64,000 nt of DNA from DAIOEK01 sp964648485. Its GTDB lineage: Bacteria; Chloroflexota; Anaerolineae; Anaerolineales; Anaerolineaceae. Where the stretch lies: assembly GCA_964648485.1 (NCBI GenBank), contig CAZYOF010000017.1, positions 1 through 64,000 on the forward strand, written 5' to 3'. Both the position numbers and the translations under genes were made by a program. Positions 16,698 to 26,100 of this stretch are shown one piece after another. Below the pieces are notes generated by a model. It was not told the origin of the DNA. It made no database searches and worked only from the letters and a program-made list of their open reading frames with translations. How positions within the stretch are numbered: the stretch's first letter is position 1; each line of letters starts with the position of its first letter.

Positions 16698-18812
16698 CTA
16701 AGCTTTCTTCTTTAAGATAACACGGGCATCAACTACTGTTACACCCTTGCCTTCTTCATAAACAAGCACAGGATTCGCATCAGTTTCACTGATTTCGTCA
16801 GAAAGGTCATAAACCATGGTGGAGTACTTGCAGAGAATGTCTGCCAATACCTTGCGGTCTCGCGGAGCCTCACCACGAACACCAGCCAGGATTGGAGCAC
16901 CGCGAATTTCAGAAATCATTTTTGCTGCCTGACCTGCTGAAACCGGGGCGACGCGGAAGGTAACATCTTTGAGTACCTCAACAAAAATACCACCCAATCC
17001 GAACATGATTGTCGGACCGAAAGTCGCGTCATTGACTGAACCAACGATACATTCAGTTCCCCAGGGTGCCATTTCCTGAACTGCAATTCCGTGAATATCA
17101 GCATCTGCCTTATACTTCTTGGCGTTTTCCAGAATTACTTTGAAAGCATCACGTACTGCTGCTTCATCTTTTACGTTGACCTTCACACCACCTGCATCAG
17201 ATTTGTGCAAAATCTGAGGTGAAACAATTTTCATTACAACCGGATAGCCGATTTTTTGAGCCTGGGCAACGGCTTCGTCTTCAGTTTTGGCTAAAACGGT
17301 TGGAGCAACTGGCAAACCATATGCTGCAAAGAGGGCTTTACTCTCCACCTCTGTGAGTGCATCGCGACCATCAGCTCTGGCTTTCGAGATAATTTCTCTG
17401 CCAAGTTTACTGCCTTCGGCATCACAGGGGGGAACACCATCTTCCATCATGGATTTCATATAGGCAAATTCGTGCAGCGTTGCAATAGCATTTACTGCCA
17501 GGTCAGGAGCGTTGTATGCGGGGATACCGTTCTCAACCAGCCAGCGCATCGCTTTGTCAGATTTCTCTCCACCTACGAAGGATACAGTCAGTGGTTTACC
17601 GGAAACTCCTGAATCTTTCATTGCCCGAACTATGGATTCAGCGATTTCCTGTGGATTCGTCTGAGCTGTTTCGCAATAGAGAACGACTAAACCATCGGTC
17701 CATTTATGCCCATAAGCGAATTTTGTAGTTGCATAATACCAATCGTTGCCTGCCATACCGGTCATGTCAACCGGGTTTTTAGCTGACCCATACTCTGGCA
17801 TATGTTTCTTTAATTCATCCTGAACATCTAGTGGAGCAAATTTCAGAGGTACACCGTAGCGTTCTGCTGCATCTGTAGCCAGAACACCCACACCACCACC
17901 ATTGGTGAGAACCAGCAGGTTTTCACCTTTCATGGGGGGCTGTAAGGATAATGCCAGTGTGCGGTCGAATAGATTATTCAAGTCCGATGCACGGACAACA
18001 CCTGCCTGTTGGAATGCGGCATCATATACTTTTCCTGAACCTGCCAGTGATCCCGTATGCGAAGCAGCAGCGGCGGCACCATGAGCAGAAACACCAGATT
18101 TTAAGGCAATGACTGGCGTGTTGCTATTCTGGCATGCTTCCATGAATTTTCGTCCGTCTTTAATCCCTTCAATATACAGGCAGATACAATTCGTATTGGG
18201 ATCGTTGTCAAGCCATTTAATCAAATCTCCGAAGTCAACATCTGCCATGTTGCCAAGAGAAACAAGTTTATCGAAACCGACACCGCGAGTATAAGTTGCA
18301 GCATCAATAGCGATTAGTAATGCTCCACTTTGAGTGAGCAGGGAGGCTTTCCCTTGGAGGGGGAGGAATGGTGCAAAGGACGCATTCAAATTATCAGAAT
18401 TGGATAAGGTGCCAACAATATTGGGACCGAGGACGCACATACCCTTTTCGTGGGCGAGGTCAACCAGTTGGGTTTCCAAATCTTTATTACCGGTCTCGCT
18501 GAATCCTGATGTGATAACGATGAGAGCTTTAACGCCTTTTTGACCACATTCTTCAACCGATGGGATCACTACTTTCGCAGGGATTGTGATAACTGCAGCA
18601 TCTATTTCGCCTGGAACGTCAAGAACTGATTTATACACTTTAAAACCAAGAATCTCATCGGCTTCAGGATTGATTGGGTAAACTTTACCCGCGTATCCGC
18701 TGTCGATGAGATTCTTGATTACGGTGTATCCAATTTTGCCCGGTTTTGTGGATGCGCCGATAATTGCCAGGCTCTTCGGTTTCATTAAGCTGTTGAGAAT
18801 GTCCTCTTTCAC
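16698..18812 (-). CDS. ADP-forming acetate-CoA ligase, fused alpha-beta subunits
   Basis: The GTG at 18812 is preceded by AGGAGG with 6-nt spacing, giving 704 residues; upstream in-frame codons lack this. The alpha part (1-470) has a CoA-binding Rossmann domain (SLAIIGASTKPGKIG) and the phospho-histidine loop AASHTGSLAGS. The beta part (from about 490) is an ATP-grasp domain (SKALFAAYGLPVAPT, GYPVVMKIVSP, LHKSDAGGVKVNV, FGLGGIFVEVLKD). The enzyme interconverts acyl-CoA, ADP and phosphate with the free acid, ATP and CoA, conserving energy from acetyl-CoA in fermenters. Substrate range (acetate or branched and aryl acids) cannot be fixed from sequence. It appears to be a single-gene unit. Confidence 0.93.
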   Translation of the reverse strand: MKEDILNSLMKPKSLAIIGASTKPGKIGYTVIKNLIDSGYAGKVYPINPEADEILGFKVYKSVLDVPGEIDAAVITIPAKVVIPSVEECGQKGVKALIVITSGFSETGNKDLETQLVDLAHEKGMCVLGPNIVGTLSNSDNLNASFAPFLPLQGKASLLTQSGALLIAIDAATYTRGVGFDKLVSLGNMADVDFGDLIKWLDNDPNTNCICLYIEGIKDGRKFMEACQNSNTPVIALKSGVSAHGAAAAASHTGSLAGSGKVYDAAFQQAGVVRASDLNNLFDRTLALSLQPPMKGENLLVLTNGGGVGVLATDAAERYGVPLKFAPLDVQDELKKHMPEYGSAKNPVDMTGMAGNDWYYATTKFAYGHKWTDGLVVLYCETAQTNPQEIAESIVRAMKDSGVSGKPLTVSFVGGEKSDKAMRWLVENGIPAYNAPDLAVNAIATLHEFAYMKSMMEDGVPPCDAEGSKLGREIISKARADGRDALTEVESKALFAAYGLPVAPTVLAKTEDEAVAQAQKIGYPVVMKIVSPQILHKSDAGGVKVNVKDEAAVRDAFKVILENAKKYKADADIHGIAVQEMAPWGTECIVGSVNDATFGPTIMFGLGGIFVEVLKDVTFRVAPVSAGQAAKMISEIRGAPILAGVRGEAPRDRKVLADILCKYSTMVYDLSDEISETDANPVLVYEEGKGVTVVDARVILKKKA

Positions 18813-18981
18813 AAGTTCCTCCTGAAAAATAATGGAAAGGGTGTGCCCCTTATTAATTTTTGGGGTGTCAGAAATCAAGTATACAACATTTTCGCTTTCC
18901 TTAAATACAGAAACAGGAAAGAAGGGAATGAAGTATACAGAATTGATGACATTCTGCGTACGAAAAAGTGAGATAAATCAA

Positions 18982-19001
18982 AACTCCCCAACAGAGGAGT
19001 T
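18982..19001 (-). terminator. Terminator of the fmdB-csoR-osmC operon
   Basis: AACTCC and GGAGTT arms with an 8-nt loop are followed on the minus strand by TTGATTT, 26 bp after the OsmC stop. Confidence 0.6.
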
Positions 19002-19026
19002 AGCATTATGGTGAGAATATATTTTC

Positions 19027-19437
19027 TTATTTTTCCTGGATGATTTCAAATGAAGTAGTGATATCTGCTACACCACGAATTGTGGATGCTACGGAGCAGT
19101 ATTTGGTTTCTGACAGTTCAATTGCCTGCATGAGAGCTTTTTCTGTCAAACCGATACCCGAAACCTCATAATGTATATGAATTTTTCGGAAAGTCCAGGG
19201 TGGATCTGCATCTTGCTCTCCACTCGTTTTTATTATCAGGCTTTGAATTTTTATTTTCTTCTTTTCTAATATCTCAACCACATCAACAGCTGTACACGAT
19301 GAAAGCGCTACCAACAAAAGCTCTGAAGGCTTCATACCTACACCTTCGGCTGTGGTCGAAAGCACAACGGAATGGTTTGATGAGTCTGTTCCGATAAACT
19401 GTTTGCCGGTAACCCAGCGGACTGTCGAGGATGCCAT
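19027..19437 (-). CDS. OsmC-family thiol peroxidase-like protein
   Basis: The 136-residue product has the OsmC/YhfA fold with both family cysteines: SSCTAVDVVEIL in the central helix and TKYCSVASTI near the end. These form the peroxide- or persulfide-reactive pair in OsmC/Ohr proteins. It lies 11 bp after the csoR-like gene and ends at a terminator. Placement under a CsoR/CstR-type regulator and near a rhodanese-type sulfurtransferase suggests a role with organic peroxides or reactive sulfur; that is inference. Confidence 0.85.
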   Translation of the reverse strand: MASSTVRWVTGKQFIGTDSSNHSVVLSTTAEGVGMKPSELLLVALSSCTAVDVVEILEKKKIKIQSLIIKTSGEQDADPPWTFRKIHIHYEVSGIGLTEKALMQAIELSETKYCSVASTIRGVADITTSFEIIQEK

Positions 19438-19448
19438 AATTTCCTTCC

Positions 19449-19721
19449 CTAATCCAGGTATGTAAAAATTTTTGTGATTTCTTCGAGCTTTATTTCTGAA
19501 TCCTGATCATGCGGAATGCACTCTTTCAGGTAAGTCTGAATTAAGTCCTGATTGGTAGATTTAACTGCTGAGCGGATTGCCTGGAGTTGCTGCGCAATTT
19601 CCCGGCAGTCTCGATCCTCATCAATCATTTTTTGGACTCCCCGAACCTGTCCCTCGATGCGTCGCAAACGTTGCTGTAGAGTTTTCTTATGTTCTTCGCT
19701 GATCATGTAGGTATCTTTCAT
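19449..19721 (-). CDS. CsoR-family repressor (DUF156), CstR-like ligand set
   Basis: The 90-residue all-helical protein carries the family core QRLRRIEGQVRGVQKMIDEDRDC and a second Cys in TYLKEC. The two cysteines are separated by 28 residues as in CsoR. In copper-sensing CsoR a His lies four residues before the second Cys; here that residue is Tyr. Loss of this ligand with both cysteines kept is the pattern of CstR-type persulfide sensors, so copper sensing is unlikely. It is the middle gene of fmdB-csoR-osmC, and a palindrome over the operon's -10 box is its probable operator. Confidence 0.88.
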   Translation of the reverse strand: MKDTYMISEEHKKTLQQRLRRIEGQVRGVQKMIDEDRDCREIAQQLQAIRSAVKSTNQDLIQTYLKECIPHDQDSEIKLEEITKIFTYLD

Positions 19722-19749
19722 TTACCGCTCACGGCGGTTGTTGTTAACC

Positions 19750-19956
19750 TCAGGTAAACCGGCCGCCACCTGAGCAACTGGATGTGCTGTCTGAATTACC
19801 AAAGGAAGAACCGGATGATGCAAAGGTGGAGACTTTCCGGATTGTGGAATCACTTTGGCATTCTGGGCAAATATGACCAGCATCCGCTTCAGAAAAACTG
19901 ACCAATTTCTCAAATTCTTTTCCGCAAGTCAGGCACCGGTATTCGTATAAAGGCAT
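19750..19956 (-). CDS. FmdB-type zinc-ribbon protein
   Basis: The 68-residue protein begins MPLYEYRCLTCGKEFEKLVSF, and with CPEC it forms a four-cysteine zinc ribbon (CxxC at 9-12 and 31-34). A flexible Ser/Gly-rich tail follows. The family was first named as a possible regulatory protein beside formamidase and amidase genes. AGGAG lies 11 nt before the start. It is the first gene of the operon with the csoR-like regulator 28 bp downstream. Confidence 0.9.
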   Translation of the reverse strand: MPLYEYRCLTCGKEFEKLVSFSEADAGHICPECQSDSTIRKVSTFASSGSSFGNSDSTSSCSGGGRFT

Positions 19957-19983
19957 AGTTGAATAAGCTCCTGGAGTAATATA

Positions 19984-20020
19984 CTATACCACAGTATAGC
20001 ATAATTTGGGTATTCGTCAA
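19984..20020 (-). promoter_or_regulatory. Promoter and palindromic operator of the fmdB-csoR-osmC operon
   Basis: Reading the minus strand, TTGACG (20020-20015), a 16-bp spacer and TATACT (19998-19993) form a good sigma70 promoter. The perfect inverted repeat CTATAC-N4-GTATAG (19984-19999) covers the -10 box, an ideal place for autorepression by the CsoR-like protein. Confidence 0.65.
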
Positions 20021-20049
20021 GAATGATTGGGAAAATTTATGCGCAGGGA

Positions 20050-20904
20050 CTACTTTACTGCAATTTCATGACGGTGATCAATAATCCATTCACTCCAGGA
20101 GCCCGGGTAAAGGAAAGGTCGGTCTAATCCACAATATATCATTCCCAGTACATGAACAACAGAGGTGACACCAGATCCACAATAAACAACCGTTTTCTTA
20201 CTGGATTGTTGATCAGACAAGAATGTGGAGTATAAATTAATAAGGTGTTCTTTAGATAAAAAATGCCCATCCGGGGTATAGCACTTTGTATAAGGCAAAT
20301 TTGAAGCCCCGGGGATATGACCACCAGAAACATCAATTATTTCATCAAGCCCGTGAAAGCGGTTTTCCGTTCTTGCATCAAGAACAAGCCAATCATCTGC
20401 TTTTATAATTTGTTCCATTTGCGGCAGATCCAACATCCAGTTTGTGTTAAATTTATAATGTGCAACCGAGGAACTTCTGGCGAGAGGGGTATGGTTATAA
20501 ATTTCATTCCCTTCATTGATCCAGGCTCCTATACCTCCATCAAGAACTGCTGCTTTTTCATGACCATAAGCCCGTAATAGCCACCATAATCTTCCGGCTG
20601 CCATTGCCCCGCCATCTGCATCATATGCAACTACCTGTGTGGTTGGGTGTATACCCCATGCCTGCAAATTATTAATAAATACATTTTCGTCAGGGAGGGG
20701 GTGCCGTCCGCTATGAAGATGGAGTAATCCAGATAAATCCCGGTTAAGATCCGCGTAGTAGGCTCCAGGGATATGTGCCTCATTGTAATATTCATAACCT
20801 ACTGCTGGATCAGACAATACAAAGCGGCAATCAATAATCAAAAAATCAGGGTTATTGATATTTTCTGCCAATGCTGAAGTGGAAATCAAGGTGTCAAATT
20901 TCAT
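20050..20904 (-). CDS. Thiosulfate/3-mercaptopyruvate sulfurtransferase (tandem rhodanese)
   Basis: The 284-residue protein has two rhodanese domains. The N-terminal one is inactive-type (LIIDCRFVLSDPAVGYEYY, GAYYADLNRDLSG). The C-terminal one carries the active-site loop YCGSGVTS with the persulfide-forming Cys near residue 243. Its CGSGVT loop fits the 3-mercaptopyruvate-type rather than the classic thiosulfate loop. It transfers sulfane sulfur to cyanide or thiol acceptors in the cytoplasm. It is the last gene of the dus-trmH-membrane protein-sulfurtransferase operon, overlapping the gene before it by 11 bp. Confidence 0.9.
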   Translation of the reverse strand: MKFDTLISTSALAENINNPDFLIIDCRFVLSDPAVGYEYYNEAHIPGAYYADLNRDLSGLLHLHSGRHPLPDENVFINNLQAWGIHPTTQVVAYDADGGAMAAGRLWWLLRAYGHEKAAVLDGGIGAWINEGNEIYNHTPLARSSSVAHYKFNTNWMLDLPQMEQIIKADDWLVLDARTENRFHGLDEIIDVSGGHIPGASNLPYTKCYTPDGHFLSKEHLINLYSTFLSDQQSSKKTVVYCGSGVTSVVHVLGMIYCGLDRPFLYPGSWSEWIIDHRHEIAVK

Positions 20905-21328
20905 GATTCCGCCGATGAGCCCAAACCAACAAAGCCGAAGTAAAAATTAACACCAGACCGATGGCATCAAATACAATAAATCGTTGAATAGATGAAACCA
21001 TGTTATACGAAAGTGTCAATTGACTTTTTATCCAGATTTCTCCAATCAAACCGGTAAGCTGCATCAGAAGGGCGCAAATGAGTAGAATAAACCATTTATG
21101 GGGGTGAAAGATCGCAAATATGTAGGGAATATTCCACATGATGAACAAAACCCCAATAGATTGAATGACGGCTTTCCCGGTTATATCTGGGGTAAGGTCA
21201 AAACTGGGAGCGTAATCTTTTGCAAAAACAATAAATTGAATTGCGCATAGAATATTCCATGCTGCCACGATAAGGATGAGCACCCTGGGAAGGAGAGATT
21301 TAACAATTACCCTCTTATTAACGAACAT
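20894..21328 (-). CDS. Four-helix membrane protein, BphX-like
   Basis: The 144-residue protein has four membrane helices (about 13-33, 57-75, 79-98, 115-136) joined by short loops. The pattern MWNIPYIFAIFHPHKW, then MQLTGLIGE, then RFIVFDAIGLVL resembles the BphX-like family, small membrane proteins of unknown role. It overlaps the sulfurtransferase start by 11 bp and follows the trmH gene by 8 bp, so it is translated as part of that operon. The family name is a tentative call. Confidence 0.6.
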   Translation of the reverse strand: MFVNKRVIVKSLLPRVLILIVAAWNILCAIQFIVFAKDYAPSFDLTPDITGKAVIQSIGVLFIMWNIPYIFAIFHPHKWFILLICALLMQLTGLIGEIWIKSQLTLSYNMVSSIQRFIVFDAIGLVLIFTSALLVWAHRRNHEI

Positions 21329-21336
21329 GCTTTCTC

Positions 21337-21978
21337 CTAATTTGTCTGAAAGCCAAACCTGAACCAGTACGCGGCTACCGAAAATGCATTTGCCACATTT
21401 AGCGACTCTTTATTTCCGAGCATAGGTAGATGTAGAATACAATCGCTTTCTGCCAGAATACCCGGATCTACGCCTGTGTTTTCATTTCCTGCCACGAGCA
21501 ATACCTTTTTTTTATCTGATGGAAGAGAATAAGTAAAAAGATTTTGCGCCTCTCTGGTTTTTTCCAATGCTGCAATTAGAAAGCCATCTTTTCTCAATTC
21601 TCGAACCGCCGCCAATCCATCCCAATATTGTGTCCAGGGCAAATATTCTTCTGCACCTAATGCTGTTTTTTGCATACGGGGGTGAATGGGTGAGGGAGAA
21701 ATTCCGAATAAATGAATATGTCTCATCCCAACTGCATCAGCTGTGCGAAATATAGATCCTACATTTAAAATGCTGCGCAGATTATCCAACCCAGCTTCAA
21801 GAATCAGGGAGTGATTATCTTCAGATACGGTTTCCTGGTTTTCGTAATTGGGAAATAATGCAACTACAGTTGTTCCAGCACCGCATTTGGGGCAGGAGAA
21901 CACTTCTCCATCTGGACCGGGGAAACGAAACATGCAGGCTTTTCGTACACATTGACGAAATACGGTATTGCTTTTCAT
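21337..21978 (-). CDS. SpoU/TrmH-family RNA 2'-O-methyltransferase with N-terminal zinc ribbon
   Basis: The first ~45 of 213 residues hold a four-cysteine zinc ribbon (CVRKAC and CPKC). The SpoU methyltransferase domain follows with its three motifs: LDNLRSILNVGSIFRTADAVG, VLLVAGNENTGV, and LPMLGNKESLNVANAFSVAAYW. These form the trefoil-knot SAM site. It should methylate a ribose 2'-OH in tRNA or rRNA; the target position cannot be read from sequence. It sits 3 bp after the dus gene. Confidence 0.88.
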   Translation of the reverse strand: MKSNTVFRQCVRKACMFRFPGPDGEVFSCPKCGAGTTVVALFPNYENQETVSEDNHSLILEAGLDNLRSILNVGSIFRTADAVGMRHIHLFGISPSPIHPRMQKTALGAEEYLPWTQYWDGLAAVRELRKDGFLIAALEKTREAQNLFTYSLPSDKKKVLLVAGNENTGVDPGILAESDCILHLPMLGNKESLNVANAFSVAAYWFRFGFQTN

Positions 21979-21981
21979 GTT

Positions 21982-22944
21982 TTATACTCGTTTGGCAACA
22001 TTGGGAATTTGATTAACCAGATTCATCAGGGTTGAGTACTCTGTTGCGGTTAGCATATCTACCATCTCTCTCCGGGGAATGCCAAATCGTTTTAAGTATG
22101 CTTTCAAGTGCTTCCGGAAAAAAATAACACCAGCGGGCTCGTCATAGAAATTTATCATCTTCAACAAATGATTATGAATGGTTTTTATCGTATCCGCTAA
22201 GGAGATATCTTCCAGGTTTTGTCGAGCAAAAATCCATGGGTTACCCAGGGATGCTCTGCCAACCATCACACCATCGCATTTGGTTAGATCCAATACTTTT
22301 TTAATGTCATCTGCGCTTCGGATATCTCCATTTGCCAGAACAGGTATTTTTAAATTCTGTTTAATTTCTGCAATAGGTTCCCATCGCGCAGATCCCTGGT
22401 AAGCTTGTGCACGAGTTCTGCCATGAACAGCAATCAGAGCTCCGCCATTATCCTCAATAATGTGAGCAATCTCAAGGTAATTGAGGTTGCGATCATCCCA
22501 TCCAAGACGGATTTTAGCAGTCACCGGAATAGAAAATTCCTTCGTTAGTAGTTGAATCGCTTTTGCTACAGATGCTGGTTTCTGGAGGAGCGCTGCGCCG
22601 GCTCCGCGGCTGGTGATGGCTCTCGACGGGCAGCCCAAATTAATATCCAGGAGATCGGGGTTGAGGTGGATTATTCGTTTGGCAGCCTCCACCATTCTCT
22701 CTGGATTGTCATCAAGGAGTTGAAATGCAACCGGGCGTTCTGTCTCAATAAATGACATTCTTTCATGAATATCACGATTGTCATTAAGAATGTCTATTGT
22801 ATTCAAAAACTCTGTATAGCTTATGGCAGAACCAAATTCCCTGGCAAGGGAGCGGGTTGGTTGATCAGAGAGACCGTCCATTGGAGCAAGGATAACTTTG
22901 CCATAGATGGGGATATTTTGAATGAAAAAATCTGCAGAGCTCAT
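21982..22944 (-). CDS. tRNA-dihydrouridine synthase
   Basis: The 320-residue flavoenzyme shows LAPMDGLSDQPTRSLAREFG at the start and DINLGCPSRAITSRGAGAALLQKP with the catalytic Cys. The FMN-barrel motifs VTAKIRLGWDD, AVHGRTRAQAYQGSARW, PVLANGDIRS and DGVMVGRASLGNPW follow. A small helical C-terminal domain completes it. It reduces uridine to dihydrouridine in tRNA. It is the first gene of a four-gene minus-strand operon. The paralogue (DusA, B or C type) is not certain; the length fits a DusB-like bacterial enzyme. Confidence 0.92.
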   Translation of the reverse strand: MSSADFFIQNIPIYGKVILAPMDGLSDQPTRSLAREFGSAISYTEFLNTIDILNDNRDIHERMSFIETERPVAFQLLDDNPERMVEAAKRIIHLNPDLLDINLGCPSRAITSRGAGAALLQKPASVAKAIQLLTKEFSIPVTAKIRLGWDDRNLNYLEIAHIIEDNGGALIAVHGRTRAQAYQGSARWEPIAEIKQNLKIPVLANGDIRSADDIKKVLDLTKCDGVMVGRASLGNPWIFARQNLEDISLADTIKTIHNHLLKMINFYDEPAGVIFFRKHLKAYLKRFGIPRREMVDMLTATEYSTLMNLVNQIPNVAKRV

Positions 22945-23167
22945 ATATGCTGAATTGTAGCGGATATTTATATGATTGGAGAGTTTTAAATTTATACGAA
23001 AGGTATTGATTGATGAATATCCTGATTATTTGACAAACATCACATATGGCTTACAAATTGCAAACACCTTAATCAAAATTTCAGCAGTTTTGTTATAGTA
23101 TAAGTACATTTTGGAATTACCTAAAGAAATGAAATCGTGCGATCAGACTGTAAGGTAACCAGATTCT

Positions 23168-26100
23168 ATGCCATCATCATTATGTGTACACTGTGGTTTT
23201 AATAATCCGCCAGGGATGCGGTTTTGCGGGAATTGTGGAAAAAAACTTCCCTTAGATACAAGCGCGCTGGTTGCATCGGCTGCCTCTCGTGAATATATCC
23301 CTGAAACAGTAGGCGTGATGATGGGCGCTGACTTGATGGAACGTTTTAGGGTGGCCGGATTAAACGCTACCGGTCAGCGCAGAACTGTAACAATATTGTT
23401 CGCAGATTTATCTGGTTTTACTGTACTCTCAAGGTCGGTAGATACAGAAGAAGTATTCCTGATTATCCAGCAATTTATGAACCTGCTCATTAAGGATGTC
23501 TATAAATACGATGGCATGGTAGATAAGATGCTGGGTGATGGATTGATGGCAATTTTTGGCGCTCCAATCGCCCATGAAGATCATCCTGAACTAGCGATCA
23601 GGGCTGCTGCGGAAATGATGGAAGATGTCAGGAAATTCAATCATCAAATCCATGAAATCCATCGCGATAAAATCCCCCATGACCTGCAGCTCTCAATGCA
23701 TATCGCATTGCATAGTGGTGAAGTCATTGTGGGCGGTATCGGCTCGAATATGCTCATGAATTACACCGCCATCGGTGACACTGTCAACCTAACCAGTCGA
23801 TTGCTGGATGCTGCGAACCCGGGTGTAATTCTTGTCAGTGAAACCTGTGCTCAACGTGTTCAAAAGATAGCAGAATTCCAACCTGCCGGACCATTCTGGT
23901 TAAAAGGATATGAACAACCCGTTTCTGCATACCAATTTGTAGGATTACTGGAAGGGGATAGTGCAACCAGACAATTACGCATGATTCGCAGCCCGATTGT
24001 TGGCAGAGAGAGCCAGCTCTCAAATATTATGAAGCTCATGTCTGATGTTCAGACTGAATCAAAAGGGCGCATGGTCTTCTTGCACGGAGAGGCGGGAATT
24101 GGTAAGAGCAGGCTGATTTCAGAAATTCGCACAACATTAATAGAAAAGAATATCATCTCTATTACGGGGCATTGTTTTACTTATAAAAAATCCATCCAAT
24201 ACTGGGTGCTGCAGGATATGCTGCGCCATTTCTTGAATTTGAGTGGTAATGAAACGCGTACGGAGCAAATTAAGATAATCACTGCACATATCCGTAATCT
24301 ACCCATGCAAAACAAACCAGATACAGTTATGTTAATACTTTGGTTGCTGGGAACTCTTCCACAAGCGGAGTTTCAGAAGACCGCAGTATCCTTACTGGAT
24401 CCGGAACAACTGCAAAGAGAAATATTTTTTACTGTAAGGGATATTCTATTTCAAACTGCTTCCGATAGACCATTGGTCTTGATTTTTGAAGATATGCACT
24501 GGGCAGATGAATCGTCTTTGCAATTCCTGGCTTTTATTTCACGGAAAATGTTGGACCTGCCCATCCTGGTAATTGTTGCGACACGGACAGTATCCGATGA
24601 TAACTTTGTAAACTTGATAAAAATTGCAGGGGCTGAATTGGGTAACCGCCTTAGCCAGGTCCCGTTGCAACGATTGGATGGATCAGCCTCACGCACTCTG
24701 GTTCAGAATCTCTTGCATCCACATTTCATTCCAGAAGGCGTAATCAACCGCTTAGTAAATCTCGGTAATGGGAATCCATTTTTCCTTGAAGAACTCGTTC
24801 GCATTCTGATTGAACAGGGTCTCATCCATCATGAAGATGGATGGCGGTCTAATGAAAAAGAGATGGAAGAATTCTCCCTAAAAATTCCAGACACGATTCA
24901 GGGGTTGATCTTATCTCGTTTCGATCATTTAAGTGCTGTTCAGCGTCGTCTTCTTCAGGTTGCTTCAATCATCGGTCGTGACTTCAACTCGAATCTTCTC
25001 CGTGAAGTGCTAAAAATAAGCGACCCAATCTTATTCGAAGAAATTCTGCAGCAACTCGTTGAGCGTGGAATTCTGGAGAGATATTCGGATTTTAAAGGGC
25101 AGGATTTCCGTTTTACGCATATTTTGATGTCTGACACGATCTATAGCTCATTGTTGAGCGGAGATAAAAGTGAATTGCATGGCTCGATCGCCCAATCAAT
25201 CGAGATCCTGTACCAGAATCGAATTGAAGAGTTTATTGATGTGCTTGCGCGCCATTTCATTTATAGTAATGATCGCGCCAAAGCATTGCAATACTGCATT
25301 AAGGCAGGAAACCTTTCTGCCGAAAAGTACGCGGTAGAACAAGCTCGAAAATACTATAGCCAGGCTGAATCTTTGATGGCAACGGTGCCTCATCAACACT
25401 TTCAAGCCGCAGAGGTTTACTCAGGTTTGGGTAATATGCAGGTATTCAAAGGAGAGTATTCACAGGCGCTGGATTCATACAGGAAAGCTACCAATCGTTT
25501 AGCTGAAGCGGCATGTGGAAGTGATGAGTTCTTGCAATTATCCAGACTAAACAGGTTAACCGCTGAAGTATATGAAAAGCTGGGGCAATATCCAGAGGCA
25601 ATTAATTATTTAAATCAGGCGGGTGAGTTATTAAAATTAACAGACAATAAAGAGCCCATCGAAAGTATATGGCAGTTGCATGATCTGGGTTGGATTCAAT
25701 TCAGACAGGGGAATCTGGTTGATGCTGAGAATACCCTTTTGCAGGCTATCAATAATTTGCAGGAAACAGCTCAACCGGCATTGTATGCATCTCTATGCAA
25801 TCGGATCGCAGGCGTTTATTACCAGCAGAGTAAATTTCGCGATTCGATCGATTACCTACAACGAAGTATTCTCATACGGGAAAAGATCGGAGATAAGGTC
25901 GCGGTCTCTCGATCCAGTAATAATCTGGGTCTATTGCAATGGAAAATGGGAGATTGGGAAGCAGCCTCAGCGAGTTTTCAGCGAAGTTTACAATCACATC
26001 AATCGCTTGGAGATATTGAAGGCGAGGTCAACGTCAGGGCAAATTTGGGCTTGCTCTGGATGGATAGAGGAGATTTACCAGAATCTCAGTATCAGCTCAC

